The position numbers and the translations under genes are program-made. From Actinopolymorpha cephalotaxi (lineage in GTDB: Bacteria > Actinomycetota > Actinomycetes > Propionibacteriales > Actinopolymorphaceae), in NCBI RefSeq assembly GCF_013408535.1, contig NZ_JACBZA010000001.1, positions 682,001 through 746,000 on the forward strand: a stretch of 64,000 nt of DNA. Reading direction: 5' to 3'. Below the pieces are notes generated by a model that was not told the origin of the DNA, made no database searches, and was given only the letters and a program-made list of their open reading frames with translations. Positions 41,509 to 50,911 of the stretch are shown here, piece by piece. Position 1 is the first letter of the stretch, and every line of letters starts with the position of its first letter.

Positions 41509-42708
41509 GTGAACGCGATCGCGGTGGACAACCTGGTCAAGCAGTTCGCGGAGAAACGCGCCGTCGACGGGGTGAGCTTCGAGATCGCCGCCGGTGAGTT
41601 GCTCGTCCTGGTCGGCCCCTCGGGCTGCGGCAAGACGACGACGTTGCGGTTGCTGGCCGGCCTGGAGCCCGCCACCTCCGGTGAGATCCGCTTCGGCGAG
41701 CGGCTGGTGAACGAGATCAGGCCGCGGGACCGCAACATCGCCATGGTGTTCCAGGACTACGCGATCCTGCCGCACATGACGGTGTTCGAGAACATCGCCT
41801 ACGGCCTGCGGTCCCGGCGTACGCCCCGCGCGGAGGTCCGGACCGCGGTGCCGAAGGCCGCGGCGACCTTCCGGATCGACCACCTGCTGGCCCGCAAGCC
41901 CCGGCAGCTGTCCGGTGGCGAACGCCAGCGGGTGGCGCTGTCACGGGCGATGGTGCGGGACGCCGCGCTGTATCTCTACGACGAACCGCTGTCCAACCTC
42001 GATGCCCAGCTGCGCTACCAGGCCCGCGAGGACATCCTCACCCTGCACCGGGAGAAGCGCCGGCCCACCGTCTACGTCACCCACGACCAGTCCGAGGCGA
42101 TGGCGCTCGGCGACCGGATCGCGGTGATGAACGCCGGCCGGATCCAGCAGATCGGCACCGGGGCGGAGCTGTACGACCACCCCGCCAACCTGTTCGTGGC
42201 GTACTTCATCGGCACGCCCAGCATCAACCTGTTCGACATGGTGGTGCGCGGCGACGGCGGCGGGCTGGTGGCCGAGGGCGCGGGCCTGCGGCTGCCGCTG
42301 GATCCGAGCGCGACCGAACGCCTGCGCCCGTACGTCGACCGGCCGGTGAAGCTGGGCGTGCGGCCCGAGCACCTGCACGTGCCGCGGATGGCGCCGTTCG
42401 AGGTCACCGAGGAGAACACCGTGCACGGCGTGGTCAACCTGGTCGAGCCCACGTCCAGCGGCAGCACCGTCTACCTCAGCCTGCCGGAGGGGCCGGGCGG
42501 CGCGGAGGGCCAGGACTTCGTGGCGACGTTCAAGGTGCGGGTGCCGGCCAGCTACCTCGACCAGGAGATCCCGCTCGGCGTGGACATGGCGAAGGTGCAC
42601 CTGTTCGACGCCGAGACCGGTGCGTCGCTGCCGGCCGCGGACGGGGCCGTCGCCGCCGGCGCGAACCCCTCGAGTGGGCAGGAGGCCGCCGGTGCCGTTC
42701 CTGGATGA
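41509..42708 (+). CDS. MalK/UgpC-type ABC transporter ATPase (third of three)
   Basis: A 399-residue ATPase with intact Walker A GPSGCGKTT, signature LSGGERQR, Walker B LYLYDEPLSNLD and switch HDQSEA. The TOBE-like domain contains GVRPEHLHVP. It is the longest of the three copies because of a ~25-residue Ala/Gly-rich tail. Signature LSGGERQR and the following helix differ from the other two. The GTG start at 41509 follows the 9-bp repeats. The stop lies 17 bp inside the next gene. Confidence 0.93.
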   Translation: MNAIAVDNLVKQFAEKRAVDGVSFEIAAGELLVLVGPSGCGKTTTLRLLAGLEPATSGEIRFGERLVNEIRPRDRNIAMVFQDYAILPHMTVFENIAYGLRSRRTPRAEVRTAVPKAAATFRIDHLLARKPRQLSGGERQRVALSRAMVRDAALYLYDEPLSNLDAQLRYQAREDILTLHREKRRPTVYVTHDQSEAMALGDRIAVMNAGRIQQIGTGAELYDHPANLFVAYFIGTPSINLFDMVVRGDGGGLVAEGAGLRLPLDPSATERLRPYVDRPVKLGVRPEHLHVPRMAPFEVTEENTVHGVVNLVEPTSSGSTVYLSLPEGPGGAEGQDFVATFKVRVPASYLDQEIPLGVDMAKVHLFDAETGASLPAADGAVAAGANPSSGQEAAGAVPG

Positions 42709-43393
42709 CATCGGGCCCGGCGACGAACGCCGGAGCCCGAGCTGGGCGACCTTCGCCACCGTCGCCGACCAGGTGGAGCGGATGGTGATGACGAACCTCG
42801 CCTGGGCGGCGGTGCTCGCGCCCGGCGTGGTGGCGCTGGCGTTCACCGGGCTGCCCGGGTGGCTGCGGGTGATCCTCGGGCTGGTCAGCGCGACGGCACT
42901 GCCACCGGCCACCGCGGTGGTGTACGGCGCCGCCGCCTCGGCCTGCCGGGGCCAGCAGGTCGACCTCGGGCTGGCCGGCGAACTTCTCCGTGAGCTCGGC
43001 GTATCCTCCCTCCGCAACCTGGCCCCGCTCTACGGGACGTTCGGTGTTCTCGTCTGGTCGGCGTGGGCCGCCTCGGCGGCCGGGCTCACCCCGCTGGTCA
43101 CGGTGCTGACGCTGGCCGTGCTGGTCTGGTCGGTGTGCGGGACGTACTGGGGGCCGCTGTTCGCCGCCGACCCCTCGCTGTCGCCCGCGCGGCTCGCGGC
43201 CGAGTCGGTACGCCTGGTCTGGCAGGCGCCGGAACGCGCGCTGGTCACCTGGCTGCTGGTGGGGCTGTGCGTCCTGGTGGGCGTGGTGACGATCGCCGGG
43301 GTGGCGCTGATCGTGCCGGTGCTCGTCGCCGTCGCCCAAACCCACCGACTTCGTGACCTCCACTCCGTCGTGTCGACCCCACTTGCCCGCTGA
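42692..43393 (+). CDS. YesL-like (DUF624-type) membrane protein
   Basis: A 233-residue integral membrane protein with about five helices, for example LAWAAVLAPGVVALAFTGLPG and LLVGLCVLVGVVTIAGVALIV. YesL-type proteins often accompany sugar ABC operons in Firmicutes and actinobacteria; their job is unknown. The GTG at 42692 has GGAGG at 42681 and overlaps the ATPase gene by 17 bp. The family call is moderate because divergence is high. Confidence 0.65.
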   Translation: MPFLDDIGPGDERRSPSWATFATVADQVERMVMTNLAWAAVLAPGVVALAFTGLPGWLRVILGLVSATALPPATAVVYGAAASACRGQQVDLGLAGELLRELGVSSLRNLAPLYGTFGVLVWSAWAASAAGLTPLVTVLTLAVLVWSVCGTYWGPLFAADPSLSPARLAAESVRLVWQAPERALVTWLLVGLCVLVGVVTIAGVALIVPVLVAVAQTHRLRDLHSVVSTPLAR

Positions 43394-43551
43394 CACCACC
43401 TAGCATTCGACCATACGTTCGACCGCAACCTCTCCCAGCGGTTCTCGTCGTCGACCGGTCCGGCGGGCGGCGATGCGGGGTGGGGGCGCGGGCGGACGTG
43501 GTCCCGGGGTGGGGGTGTCCTTGCGTTCCGCGACGGGGAGGAGCCTTCACC

Positions 43552-43698
43552 GTGCGTCGTCTCGACCGAGCCCGCGAATACCTGCTGTGGTACGAAACGC
43601 ACCGCCAACGATGGGTCGCCGTGCCGACCACGCGGGAGGGGATGCTCTTCGACGTGGAGTACGCCCTGCTCGTCGTGCTCGACCTCGACGGCTACTGA
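43552..43698 (+). CDS. Small hypothetical protein, 48 aa
   Basis: A short ORF starting VRRLDRAREYLLWYETHR and ending VVLDLDGY. The GTG at 43552 is preceded by a strong GGGGAGGAG, and the operon terminator follows 18 bp after its stop, which supports a real gene. There is no family match from memory and no membrane helix. The 158-bp gap before it is otherwise empty. Confidence 0.6.
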   Translation: MRRLDRAREYLLWYETHRQRWVAVPTTREGMLFDVEYALLVVLDLDGY

Positions 43699-43716
43699 CC
43701 CTGACCGCACCCACGA

Positions 43717-43750
43717 ACCGGGGCGCCGGCCACGTGGTCGGCGCCCCGGT
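43717..43750. terminator. Strong hairpin closing the transport operon
   Basis: A perfect 12-bp stem pairs ACCGGGGCGCCG (43717-43728) with CGGCGCCCCGGT (43739-43750) around a 10-nt loop that is itself partly palindromic. It separates the plus-strand operon from the convergent M36 protease gene and can serve both. Confidence 0.8.
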
Positions 43751-43789
43751 CGTGTGCTCCAGTTCGTGTACTCCGGTTGTGCACTCCGG

Positions 43790-46700
43790 TCAGTGACCTG
43801 TGCCGTACACCGCCAGCTCCACCGAGTCGACGAACTCACAACCGGTGTAGTTGCCCGGGCAGGTGGACCCACCGGCCTCGGCCAGCTGGGTGCCCAGCAT
43901 GGTGTAGCGGACGTACCTCACGCCGGTGGTGCCCGCCGACAGCGGCACGGCGTTCAGCTTGTTGCGGTTGGCCAGGCCGAAGTGGCCCTGGGCCGCCGTC
44001 GTCCAGGCCGTGCCGTCCCTCGAGGTCTCCACGCGGTAGTCGCCGGTGGAGGAGCTGCCGCCGTCGCCGCAGGTCGCGGTGGGGTCGACGGCCAGCTCGG
44101 AGATGTCCACCGCCCGCGGCAGCTGGACCACGACGTACCTCGGGTCGACCGAGCTCGCCGGGGTGCCGGGCACCGCGTCGGTCGACCAGCCCGAGCCCAG
44201 CGACTGGTCGAACATCGACTCCGGCCCGCAGCCGTAGTCGCTGTAGTCGTCGCCGTTGGCGTCGGTCACCGCGCTGCCTCCGGCGAGCGCGGCCCAGTCG
44301 CGCCGGATCGACCAGTCGAGCGTGTTGGCTCCCCGGTGTACGGACACGGTCCGGGTCACCCGGTCGTAGCCCGCTCCCTGCGCGAACACCTTCGGGTAGG
44401 TGCCCGCGACCACGCCGGACATGGTGTAGCGCCCCTGCGCGTCGGTGACCGCGGCGTAGTCGCCGGCGAAACCGGAGTTGTGGCCGCCGAACGCCACCGT
44501 CGCTCCGGCCACCGGGCCGCCGGAGTCCGCGTCGGTCACCCGGCCCGCGAGGGTTCCGGTGGGAGTGCCGGCCGGCGGCGGGGTGGAGAAGTCCTCCACC
44601 GGCGAGGTGTCGTCTCCGTCGACCGAGCCGGCGAAGTAGCCCATGCCCCGGTGGGCGAAGACCTGCCAGATCGCGGTGTGCGCCCGCCCGTGGTCGACCA
44701 CCAGGTCGGCCTGCAGGATGGAGTTGCGCATGTCGAGGTACGACGGGTTGGCCGGCGACAGCTCCATCGCCCGGGTGACCAGCGACTCGGTGCGGGTGGA
44801 CCCCAGCCGGGTACGCAGATCCCACAGCGTGGCTGCCCAGATCTCGCCGTCCGCGTGCACCTCCGGGCCGCCGCCGATCCGGCCGAAGTCGCCGTAGGTG
44901 TAGCCACCGGGGCCGGTCGCCGGCGTACCCGGGCACTTCGGCGAGGTGGACCCCACGGGACAGTCGATCGGCTGGCTGCGGATCAGGTCCTGCCCGTGGC
45001 CGACGTACTCGCCGACGCGCACCTCACCGGGCGCGCGGGTGTCCCTGACCAGGCCGGTGCGGACGAGGAAGTCCTCGGCGTACCAGTCGCTCCACGCCTC
45101 GCCCATCGAGCCGGCCTGGACGTTGCCCAGCGTGGACACGCCGTCGGCGTCCACGACGAGCCGGTTGGACAGGCCGTGGGTGTACTCGTGGTAGACGATC
45201 CCGGCGTCGTTGGCGCCGCTGGCGGCGAGGAACGGGTCGCTCGGGTCGCCGGGCATCCGCCAGAGGTACATCTGCATCCGCGGCTGGATGCCGTCGGGCG
45301 GGGTGGCCATGTTGGCGTTGTCGATGTGCAGCGGGTCGGGCAGCCCGCCGCTCGCGGTGGCCGCGCCGTCGAGGTTCTCGCCCTGCACGGCGTCGTCGTC
45401 GACCGCCTCGAAGTTGCCGGCCTGCCGGGTGAAGCCGATCGGGGAGGCGGCGAGGTGGTCGTGGTACTTCCCGAGGAAGTAGAACAGCTGGGCGCCGTCT
45501 CGACGCCGGTTGACCTGCCAGGACTTCGGCGTCGCGGGGTCCCAGGTGCACGGGAAGAGCGCCGAGCAGTCACCGCCCAGCGCGAACGCCCTGAGTGGGA
45601 ACCGGAACGAACCCCTGCCGGCCGGCGCGATCTCCTCGGTCGGCTCGGCGAAGTCGTCGTCGTTGGCGTCGGTGTAGACGTGGGCGACGTTGCCGGCCAG
45701 CTTCGGGGAGTCGGTCGGCAGCCACCTGGCGGGCAGGTTCACGGTGTGGGTACGCCCGCCGCGCGGCGCGCCGGGGTAGTTGTCCACGACGTCGGCGCGG
45801 TCGTGCTGCACCAGGTCGCGCCGGTAGAGCACCCGGCCGCTCGCCGCGTCGACCACGTGGAGGTACATCGCGGTGCGGCTGGGGGAGGTGATGGTCTGCC
45901 AGGCCAGGCGCGGACCGGCAGTGGTCACGAAGACCACCAGCTGCGCCCGGTCACCGCCAGAGAAGACCGTCTCGCGCGCCGGACCCCTGCCAGGCTTGGC
46001 GGTTGCCCGCTTCGGGGTGGCGAACACGTCGGCGACCGCGGCCCGCCGGGCGCGATCGGCGGACAACTGCGGCGCGGGCAGACCCGTCGGAAGCCCGGCG
46101 ACCGGAGAGCCGTCCAGCGAGACCAGCCGGCCGTCGCGGGCGACGTGCGCCTTCAGCCCGTTGCCGAACACCGGGACGCCGCCCACCGACTGGACGAACG
46201 ACAGATGGTGGGTGCCGCCGACGTCGACATAGTCCTGGCGCAGGGTCAGCCGGTCCACGTCGGCGGCCGACAGACCCAGCCCGGTCAGGTGCGCGCGGAC
46301 GTAGGACAGCGCGACCGACTTCGGCGCGGCCGTGCTCGGCGCGGTGAGGAAGCCGTCGGTACGCGCGACCTGGCGCGGCGTGCCGGTCACCGGGTCGATG
46401 TCGACGATGCCCTCCCGGCCCAGGGACCTGCGCAGCGTCGCGACCGCCGGCCGGGCGGCGAACTTCGCGGCCCGGCGCTGCAGGCTCGCCCTGGCGGCGG
46501 GCGGGGTGCGGGAGTCGTAGAACGCCGGCTTGTCGCCGGGGCCGGTCTGCCGGCTGCCGGACGCCACCGGCGACCCCGGGGAGTGGGCGCCGGCCGGGTG
46601 GCCCGGCCTGGCGGACCTGTGCGGCTGGGCCGTCTGCGGGGAGGCGGCGAAGGCGTTCGCCGCGGGCAGCAGTCCGGCGGTGAGCAGGGCTCCGGCCGCG

Positions 46701-46810
46701 AGCAGCGCCTGGCGGCGTACGCGAGCCGGCCGAGGGGAACGAGGTGGGGCGCCGGGCGCGGCACCCGGCGGAGAGCCGGGCGGGGAACCGGAGAGCGAAG
46801 CGAAACGCAT
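43790..46810 (-). CDS. Secreted M36 (fungalysin) metalloprotease
   Basis: A 1006-residue secreted protein. After a Pro/Gly-rich start, a signal-like VRRQALLAAGALLTAGLLPA runs to about residue 55. A fungalysin propeptide region follows, with TLRQDYVDVGGTHHLSFVQ, then the zinc site HEYTHGLSNR near residue 540. Downstream are a carboxypeptidase-regulatory-like domain (TLAGRVTDADSGGPVAGATV) and a C-terminal discoidin-like/F5-8C-type domain. It is probably an extracellular protease autoactivated after export. It is divergent from nudC. Confidence 0.92.
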   Translation of the reverse strand: MRFASLSGSPPGSPPGAAPGAPPRSPRPARVRRQALLAAGALLTAGLLPAANAFAASPQTAQPHRSARPGHPAGAHSPGSPVASGSRQTGPGDKPAFYDSRTPPAARASLQRRAAKFAARPAVATLRRSLGREGIVDIDPVTGTPRQVARTDGFLTAPSTAAPKSVALSYVRAHLTGLGLSAADVDRLTLRQDYVDVGGTHHLSFVQSVGGVPVFGNGLKAHVARDGRLVSLDGSPVAGLPTGLPAPQLSADRARRAAVADVFATPKRATAKPGRGPARETVFSGGDRAQLVVFVTTAGPRLAWQTITSPSRTAMYLHVVDAASGRVLYRRDLVQHDRADVVDNYPGAPRGGRTHTVNLPARWLPTDSPKLAGNVAHVYTDANDDDFAEPTEEIAPAGRGSFRFPLRAFALGGDCSALFPCTWDPATPKSWQVNRRRDGAQLFYFLGKYHDHLAASPIGFTRQAGNFEAVDDDAVQGENLDGAATASGGLPDPLHIDNANMATPPDGIQPRMQMYLWRMPGDPSDPFLAASGANDAGIVYHEYTHGLSNRLVVDADGVSTLGNVQAGSMGEAWSDWYAEDFLVRTGLVRDTRAPGEVRVGEYVGHGQDLIRSQPIDCPVGSTSPKCPGTPATGPGGYTYGDFGRIGGGPEVHADGEIWAATLWDLRTRLGSTRTESLVTRAMELSPANPSYLDMRNSILQADLVVDHGRAHTAIWQVFAHRGMGYFAGSVDGDDTSPVEDFSTPPPAGTPTGTLAGRVTDADSGGPVAGATVAFGGHNSGFAGDYAAVTDAQGRYTMSGVVAGTYPKVFAQGAGYDRVTRTVSVHRGANTLDWSIRRDWAALAGGSAVTDANGDDYSDYGCGPESMFDQSLGSGWSTDAVPGTPASSVDPRYVVVQLPRAVDISELAVDPTATCGDGGSSSTGDYRVETSRDGTAWTTAAQGHFGLANRNKLNAVPLSAGTTGVRYVRYTMLGTQLAEAGGSTCPGNYTGCEFVDSVELAVYGTGH

Positions 46811-47061
46811 ACCGTGCCTCCTTCGTGAGGCGTCGGGTCAGGTCCGCGAGCGACCTGGGCCGGCCGCGGAGCTGAGCGCTGGAAGTCGCAGCGGGAACGG
46901 TAGTCCCGCCTTCGGACAGTTCGTTCCCCTCTTTCCCCAAAGTTGACGTACGGCCCGCATGCGGGGCTCGGCCGGGAACGGTCGTCGGCCGGCGGTCCAC
47001 CGTGGCCCGCCGTGGACGCGCGGACGACGGGGCCGCGGTAGCGCCGTTACAGTGGTCGACC
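46811..47061. other. Divergent intergenic region between the M36 protease and nudC
   Basis: The 251 bp hold both promoters in principle, but no clear -35/-10 pair, repeat or hairpin was recognised. Confidence 0.4.
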
Positions 47062-48066
47062 GTGCCTCGCCTCTCCTCGCTCGCCCTTGCCCGCGCCACC
47101 CTCGACCGAGCGACGGAGCGTCGCCGCGACCCCGACTGGGTGGCCGCACTGTGGGCCGACCCCAGGGCTCGGGCCGTCCCCGTCCTCGCGGGGAAGGTGC
47201 CGGTGAGCGACGACCTCACGTCGCTGGTCTACGTCGGCCCGGCCGTGCTCGACTCGCTCGCTGTCGTGGGCGCCGGCGCCGGTACGCCCGACGATCCGGC
47301 CGGCGGGGCGGACCCCGCCGCGAGTGCGGGGGAGCGGTACTTCCTGGGCCTGGACTCCGACGACGTGCCGTACTTCGCCGTCGCGTTGGCCGGCGACCCC
47401 GGCGACCCGGATCTCGACGCGCTCCTCGGCGGCCCGGCCGCGGTGAAGGTCGGCTGGGCGGGACTGCGCGAGGTCGGCGGCACCCTGCCCGACCGGGACG
47501 CGGGCGTGGTCGTGCACGCCGTCGCCCTGGTCAATTGGCACGCCGCTCACCAGCACTGTGCGCGGTGTGGCGCGCGGACCCGGCCGACCGACGGCGGGCA
47601 CGTGCGCCGCTGCCCGGACTGCGAGACCCAGCACTTCCCGCGTACGGATCCGGCGATCATCGTCCTGGTCACCGACGCCGACGACCGCTGCCTGCTCGGC
47701 CGGCAGGGAAGCTGGCCGGTGGGGCGGTTCTCCACGCTGGCCGGCTTCGTGGAGCCGGGTGAGCCGCTGGAGCACGCCGTGGCCCGGGAGGTGCACGAGG
47801 AGACCGGCATCGACGTCGTCGACGCGGAGTACGCCGGCAGCCAGCCGTGGCCGTTCCCGTCCAGCCTGATGCTCGGCTTCTTCGCCCGGGCGATCTCCAC
47901 CGACATCAAGGTGGACGAGGAGGAGATCGTCGAGGCTCGCTGGCTGAGCCGGGCCGACCTCAGGGCCGCGGTGGAGTCGGGGGACCTGCTGCTGCCCGGC
48001 GAGGTGTCGATCGCCCGCCGGCTGATCGAGACGTGGTACGGCTCGCCGCTGTCCGGCTCGTGGTGA
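47062..48066 (+). CDS. nudC: NADH pyrophosphatase NudC
   Basis: Four zinc-ribbon cysteines (CARCGART ... CPDCETQHFPR) lie centrally. The Nudix box follows: GFVEPGEPLEHAVAREVHEE then TGIDV. The diagnostic SQPWPFPSSLM motif of NADH pyrophosphatases is present. NudC cleaves NAD(H) and removes NAD caps from RNA. M. tuberculosis Rv3199c is the syntenic counterpart, also near uvrD2. The GTG at 47062 is preferred over one at 47002, which adds 20 residues without similarity. Confidence 0.94.
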   Translation: MPRLSSLALARATLDRATERRRDPDWVAALWADPRARAVPVLAGKVPVSDDLTSLVYVGPAVLDSLAVVGAGAGTPDDPAGGADPAASAGERYFLGLDSDDVPYFAVALAGDPGDPDLDALLGGPAAVKVGWAGLREVGGTLPDRDAGVVVHAVALVNWHAAHQHCARCGARTRPTDGGHVRRCPDCETQHFPRTDPAIIVLVTDADDRCLLGRQGSWPVGRFSTLAGFVEPGEPLEHAVAREVHEETGIDVVDAEYAGSQPWPFPSSLMLGFFARAISTDIKVDEEEIVEARWLSRADLRAAVESGDLLLPGEVSIARRLIETWYGSPLSGSW

Positions 48067-48228
48067 CTCGCCCTTCCGCGCCCCTCCTGTCCCGCGCGGG
48101 CCCGAACGCCTCCTCCCGGGAAGAAGCACGGCCGCCCGGTCGTTGACCACTACGCCGCGTACGGCAGAACCGACAGAAGCGAAACGCCCGGCAGAAACGA
48201 CATGTCCGGCCCGTCTGGAAGGACCCCG

Positions 48229-48483
48229 ATGTCACAGACGTCGAACTCGATCACGATGTACTCCACACCGTGGTGTGGCTACTGCCGCCGGCTCAAGGGG
48301 CAGATGGAACGCGCCGGGATCGCCTACACCGAGGTCGACATCGAGCAGCAGCCCGAGGCGGCCGAACTGGTGATGAAGGTCAACGGCGGCAACCAGACCG
48401 TGCCGACCGTGGTGTTCCCGGACGGTTCGGCCCTGACCAACCCGTCGCTGGCCCAGGTGCAGGAGCGGCTCGCCGCCGTCTGA
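48229..48483 (+). CDS. mrx1: Mycoredoxin (glutaredoxin-like)
   Basis: An 84-residue thioredoxin-fold protein. The active site is TPWCGYCRRLK (CxxC), and QTVPTVVFPDGS has the cis-proline. In actinobacteria these proteins reduce mixed disulfides with mycothiol. The ATG at 48229 follows GGAAGGA; an upstream in-frame start at 48202 is less likely. It stands between nudC and uvrD2, as in M. tuberculosis (Rv3198A). Confidence 0.9.
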   Translation: MSQTSNSITMYSTPWCGYCRRLKGQMERAGIAYTEVDIEQQPEAAELVMKVNGGNQTVPTVVFPDGSALTNPSLAQVQERLAAV

Positions 48484-48578
48484 GCGGCAACCCTCCTGCT
48501 TTCCTTACCCCTTCCTCCCGGTTCGCCCCGGCACCCTGACCCGGGTGTCGGGGCGAGCTGTCGGAGCGAACTGGAATC

Positions 48579-50741
48579 ATGGGCGAAGTGACCGACCTTC
48601 TCACCGGGCTCGCCGGACTCGCCGGCGCCCCGGGATCCCGGCCCGCACCGACCGCCGACGAGGTGCTGGCCGCGCTCGATCCCGAGCAGCGTGAGGCGGC
48701 CACGTCGCTTTCCGGTCCGCTGTGCATCCTGGCCGGCGCCGGCACCGGCAAGACCCGGGCGATCACCCACCGGATCGCCTACGCCGTCCTCTCCGGCCGC
48801 TGGCAGCCGCAGACCGTGCTGGCGGTGACCTTCACCACCCGCGCGGCCGGCGAGATGCGCGGGCGGCTGCGCGAGCTCGGGGTGGCCGGGGTGCAGGCCC
48901 GCACCTTCCACTCCGCGGCGCTGCGCCAGGCGCGTTACTTCTGGCCGCAGGTGTACGGCGGTGAGCTCCCGCCGATCGTCGACAGCAAGCTGCGGTTCGT
49001 GGCCGAGGCCGCCTCGCGGTGCCGCGTCCAGGCCGACCTCGCCGGCCGCCGCGACCTCGCCAGCGAGATCGAGTGGGCCAAGGTCAGCAACGTCCGCCCG
49101 GACGACTACCCCCGGGTGGCCGCCAAGGCGGGCCGGCAGGTCGCGGGCTACGACGCCGCCACGGTGTCGCACGTGTTCGCCGCCTACGAGGAGGTACGCC
49201 GCGACCGCGGCCACCTCGACCTCGAGGACGTCCTGCTGTGCACCGTGGCGCTGCTGGCCGACTCGCCGAAGGTCGCCGCCGCCGTCCGCTCCCAGTACCG
49301 CCACTTCGTCGTGGACGAGTACCAGGACGTCAGCCCGGTCCAGCAGACCCTGCTCGACCTGTGGGCCGGGGACCGTTCCGACATCTGCGTGGTCGGCGAC
49401 GCGAGCCAGACGATCTACTCCTTCGCCGGCGCCAGCCCGGCGTACCTCCTCGACTTCACCAAGCGGCACAGCGGCGCCACCGTCGTCCGGCTGGAGCGCG
49501 ACTACCGCTCCACCCCGCAGGTGGTCCGGGTGGCCAACGGCCTGCTCGCCTCGGCTCGCGGCCCGGCCAGCCGGCATCGGCTCACCCTGCGCGCACAGCG
49601 TCCCGACGGCCCCGAGCCCACCTTCACCGAGTACGCCGACGAGGTGGAGGAGGCCGAGGACGTCGCCCGGGCGATCCAGCGGCTGGCCCGGAAGGGCACA
49701 CCCCTGCGGGAGATCGCCGTCCTGTTCCGGGTCAACGCGCAGTCGGAGGCTTTCGAGCAGGCGCTCGCCGAGCGTGGTGTCCGCTACCTCGTGCGCGGCG
49801 GGGAACGGTTCTTCGATCGGCCGGAGGTACGCGAGGCGATCGTCCTGCTGCGCGGAGCCGTCCGGGCCGCGGAGATGTCCGGCGCCGGGCTGGTCGCCGA
49901 CGTGCACGCGGTCCTCGCCGCCACCGGCTGGACGCAGGAGGCCCCGACCGGCTCGGGTGCGGTGCGTGAGCGGTGGGAGTCGCTGACGGCGCTGGCCTCG
50001 CTCGCCGGCGACCTCGCGGAGGAGTACCCCGACGCCGATCTCGCGGCGTTCCTCACGGTGGTCGACGAACGCGTCGCCGCCCAGCACGCCCCCGCCGCCG
50101 ACGGAGTCACCCTCGCCACCCTGCACGCGGCCAAGGGTCTGGAGTGGGACGCGGTGTTCCTGGCCGGTGTGCACGAGGGCACCGTTCCGATCACGTACGC
50201 CGAGACAGAGGAGCAGGTGGAGGAGGAGCGCCGCCTCCTGTACGTCGGGGTGACCCGGGCGCGGGAGCACCTGGCCGTGTCCTGGTCGCGGTCCCGCATC
50301 CCCGGCGGGCGGGGCCGTCGGGGGCCGTCCCGGTTCCTCGCCGCGGTCCGGCCGAAGGGGTCCGCCGCCGCCGACGCCACCGAGGTCCGCGGCGGGGGCG
50401 AACGATCGGGCAGGCGTACGACCACCCGGTCGGTGGCGCGCTGCCGCGCCTGCGGCCAGCCGCTGCACGATGCCGCGGAGCGCAAGGTGGGCCGCTGCAC
50501 CGACTGCCCGGCCACCTACGACGAGTCGATGTTCGAGCGGCTGCGCACCTGGCGTACCGAACAGGCCCAGGAACAACGCGTTCCGGCCTACTGCGTCTTC
50601 ACCGACGCCACCTTGATCGCGATCGCGGAGGCCTGCCCGTCAGGAGAGTCCGAGCTGGCCGGCATCCCGGGGGTCGGTGGGACCAAACTCAAGCGCTACG
50701 CCGACGACGTGCTGGCGATCTGTGCGGGCGAGCCCGGCTGA
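48579..50741 (+). CDS. uvrD2: UvrD2 DNA helicase with C-terminal HRDC domain
   Basis: A 720-residue superfamily-1 helicase. Walker A AGAGTGKT (about 50-57), motif II VDEYQDVS, GDASQTIYSFAGA, LHAAKGLEWD and YVGVTRARE are intact. A tetracysteine element (CRACGQ ... CTDC, about 620-650) links to a C-terminal HRDC domain ending GVGGTKLKRYADDVL. This architecture is the UvrD2 type known from mycobacteria, where zinc cysteines and HRDC support unwinding. It lies in the syntenic slot between mycoredoxin and whiB7 on the strand expected. Confidence 0.94.
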   Translation: MGEVTDLLTGLAGLAGAPGSRPAPTADEVLAALDPEQREAATSLSGPLCILAGAGTGKTRAITHRIAYAVLSGRWQPQTVLAVTFTTRAAGEMRGRLRELGVAGVQARTFHSAALRQARYFWPQVYGGELPPIVDSKLRFVAEAASRCRVQADLAGRRDLASEIEWAKVSNVRPDDYPRVAAKAGRQVAGYDAATVSHVFAAYEEVRRDRGHLDLEDVLLCTVALLADSPKVAAAVRSQYRHFVVDEYQDVSPVQQTLLDLWAGDRSDICVVGDASQTIYSFAGASPAYLLDFTKRHSGATVVRLERDYRSTPQVVRVANGLLASARGPASRHRLTLRAQRPDGPEPTFTEYADEVEEAEDVARAIQRLARKGTPLREIAVLFRVNAQSEAFEQALAERGVRYLVRGGERFFDRPEVREAIVLLRGAVRAAEMSGAGLVADVHAVLAATGWTQEAPTGSGAVRERWESLTALASLAGDLAEEYPDADLAAFLTVVDERVAAQHAPAADGVTLATLHAAKGLEWDAVFLAGVHEGTVPITYAETEEQVEEERRLLYVGVTRAREHLAVSWSRSRIPGGRGRRGPSRFLAAVRPKGSAAADATEVRGGGERSGRRTTTRSVARCRACGQPLHDAAERKVGRCTDCPATYDESMFERLRTWRTEQAQEQRVPAYCVFTDATLIAIAEACPSGESELAGIPGVGGTKLKRYADDVLAICAGEPG

Positions 50742-50794
50742 CCACCGGGCGTCTCGAGGAGCCGATCGGCGGCCGATCCGCCCGGCCCGGAAAC

Positions 50795-50849
50795 GTTGAA
50801 AACTCCCTCGTTAATTCCGTTGCCTGGCTCAGACAGCAGGCACTAGTGT
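50795..50849 (+). promoter_or_regulatory. Candidate whiB7 promoter with AT-rich WhiB7 element
   Basis: TTGCCT (50820-50825) and TAGTGT (50844-50849), 18 bp apart, look like -35 and -10. Directly upstream is the AT-rich stretch AAAACTCCCTCGTTAATT (50800-50817), the kind of element WhiB7 proteins recognise beside the -35 box in autoregulation. Confidence 0.6.
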
Positions 50850-50911
50850 CATCATCACTCCCGCCGCCGCTCTGCGGCGCCGCATGTCTAGACCGAGAGG
50901 AGGGGGTCCCA

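Noticed and set aside
39046-41883. 945-codon ORF on the minus strand across the permeases and ATPases
   Set aside because: It is antisense to genes with intact MalG and MalK motifs. Long antisense ORFs are expected at this GC content, and its translation has no recognisable domain.
43754-46828. 1024-codon plus-strand ORF opposite the M36 protease
   Set aside because: It is a shadow of the protease. The HEYTH frame and signal peptide are on the minus strand.
48579-50741. Anti-phage defence helicase
   Set aside because: Tetracysteine plus HRDC and the position between mycoredoxin and whiB7 identify housekeeping UvrD2.
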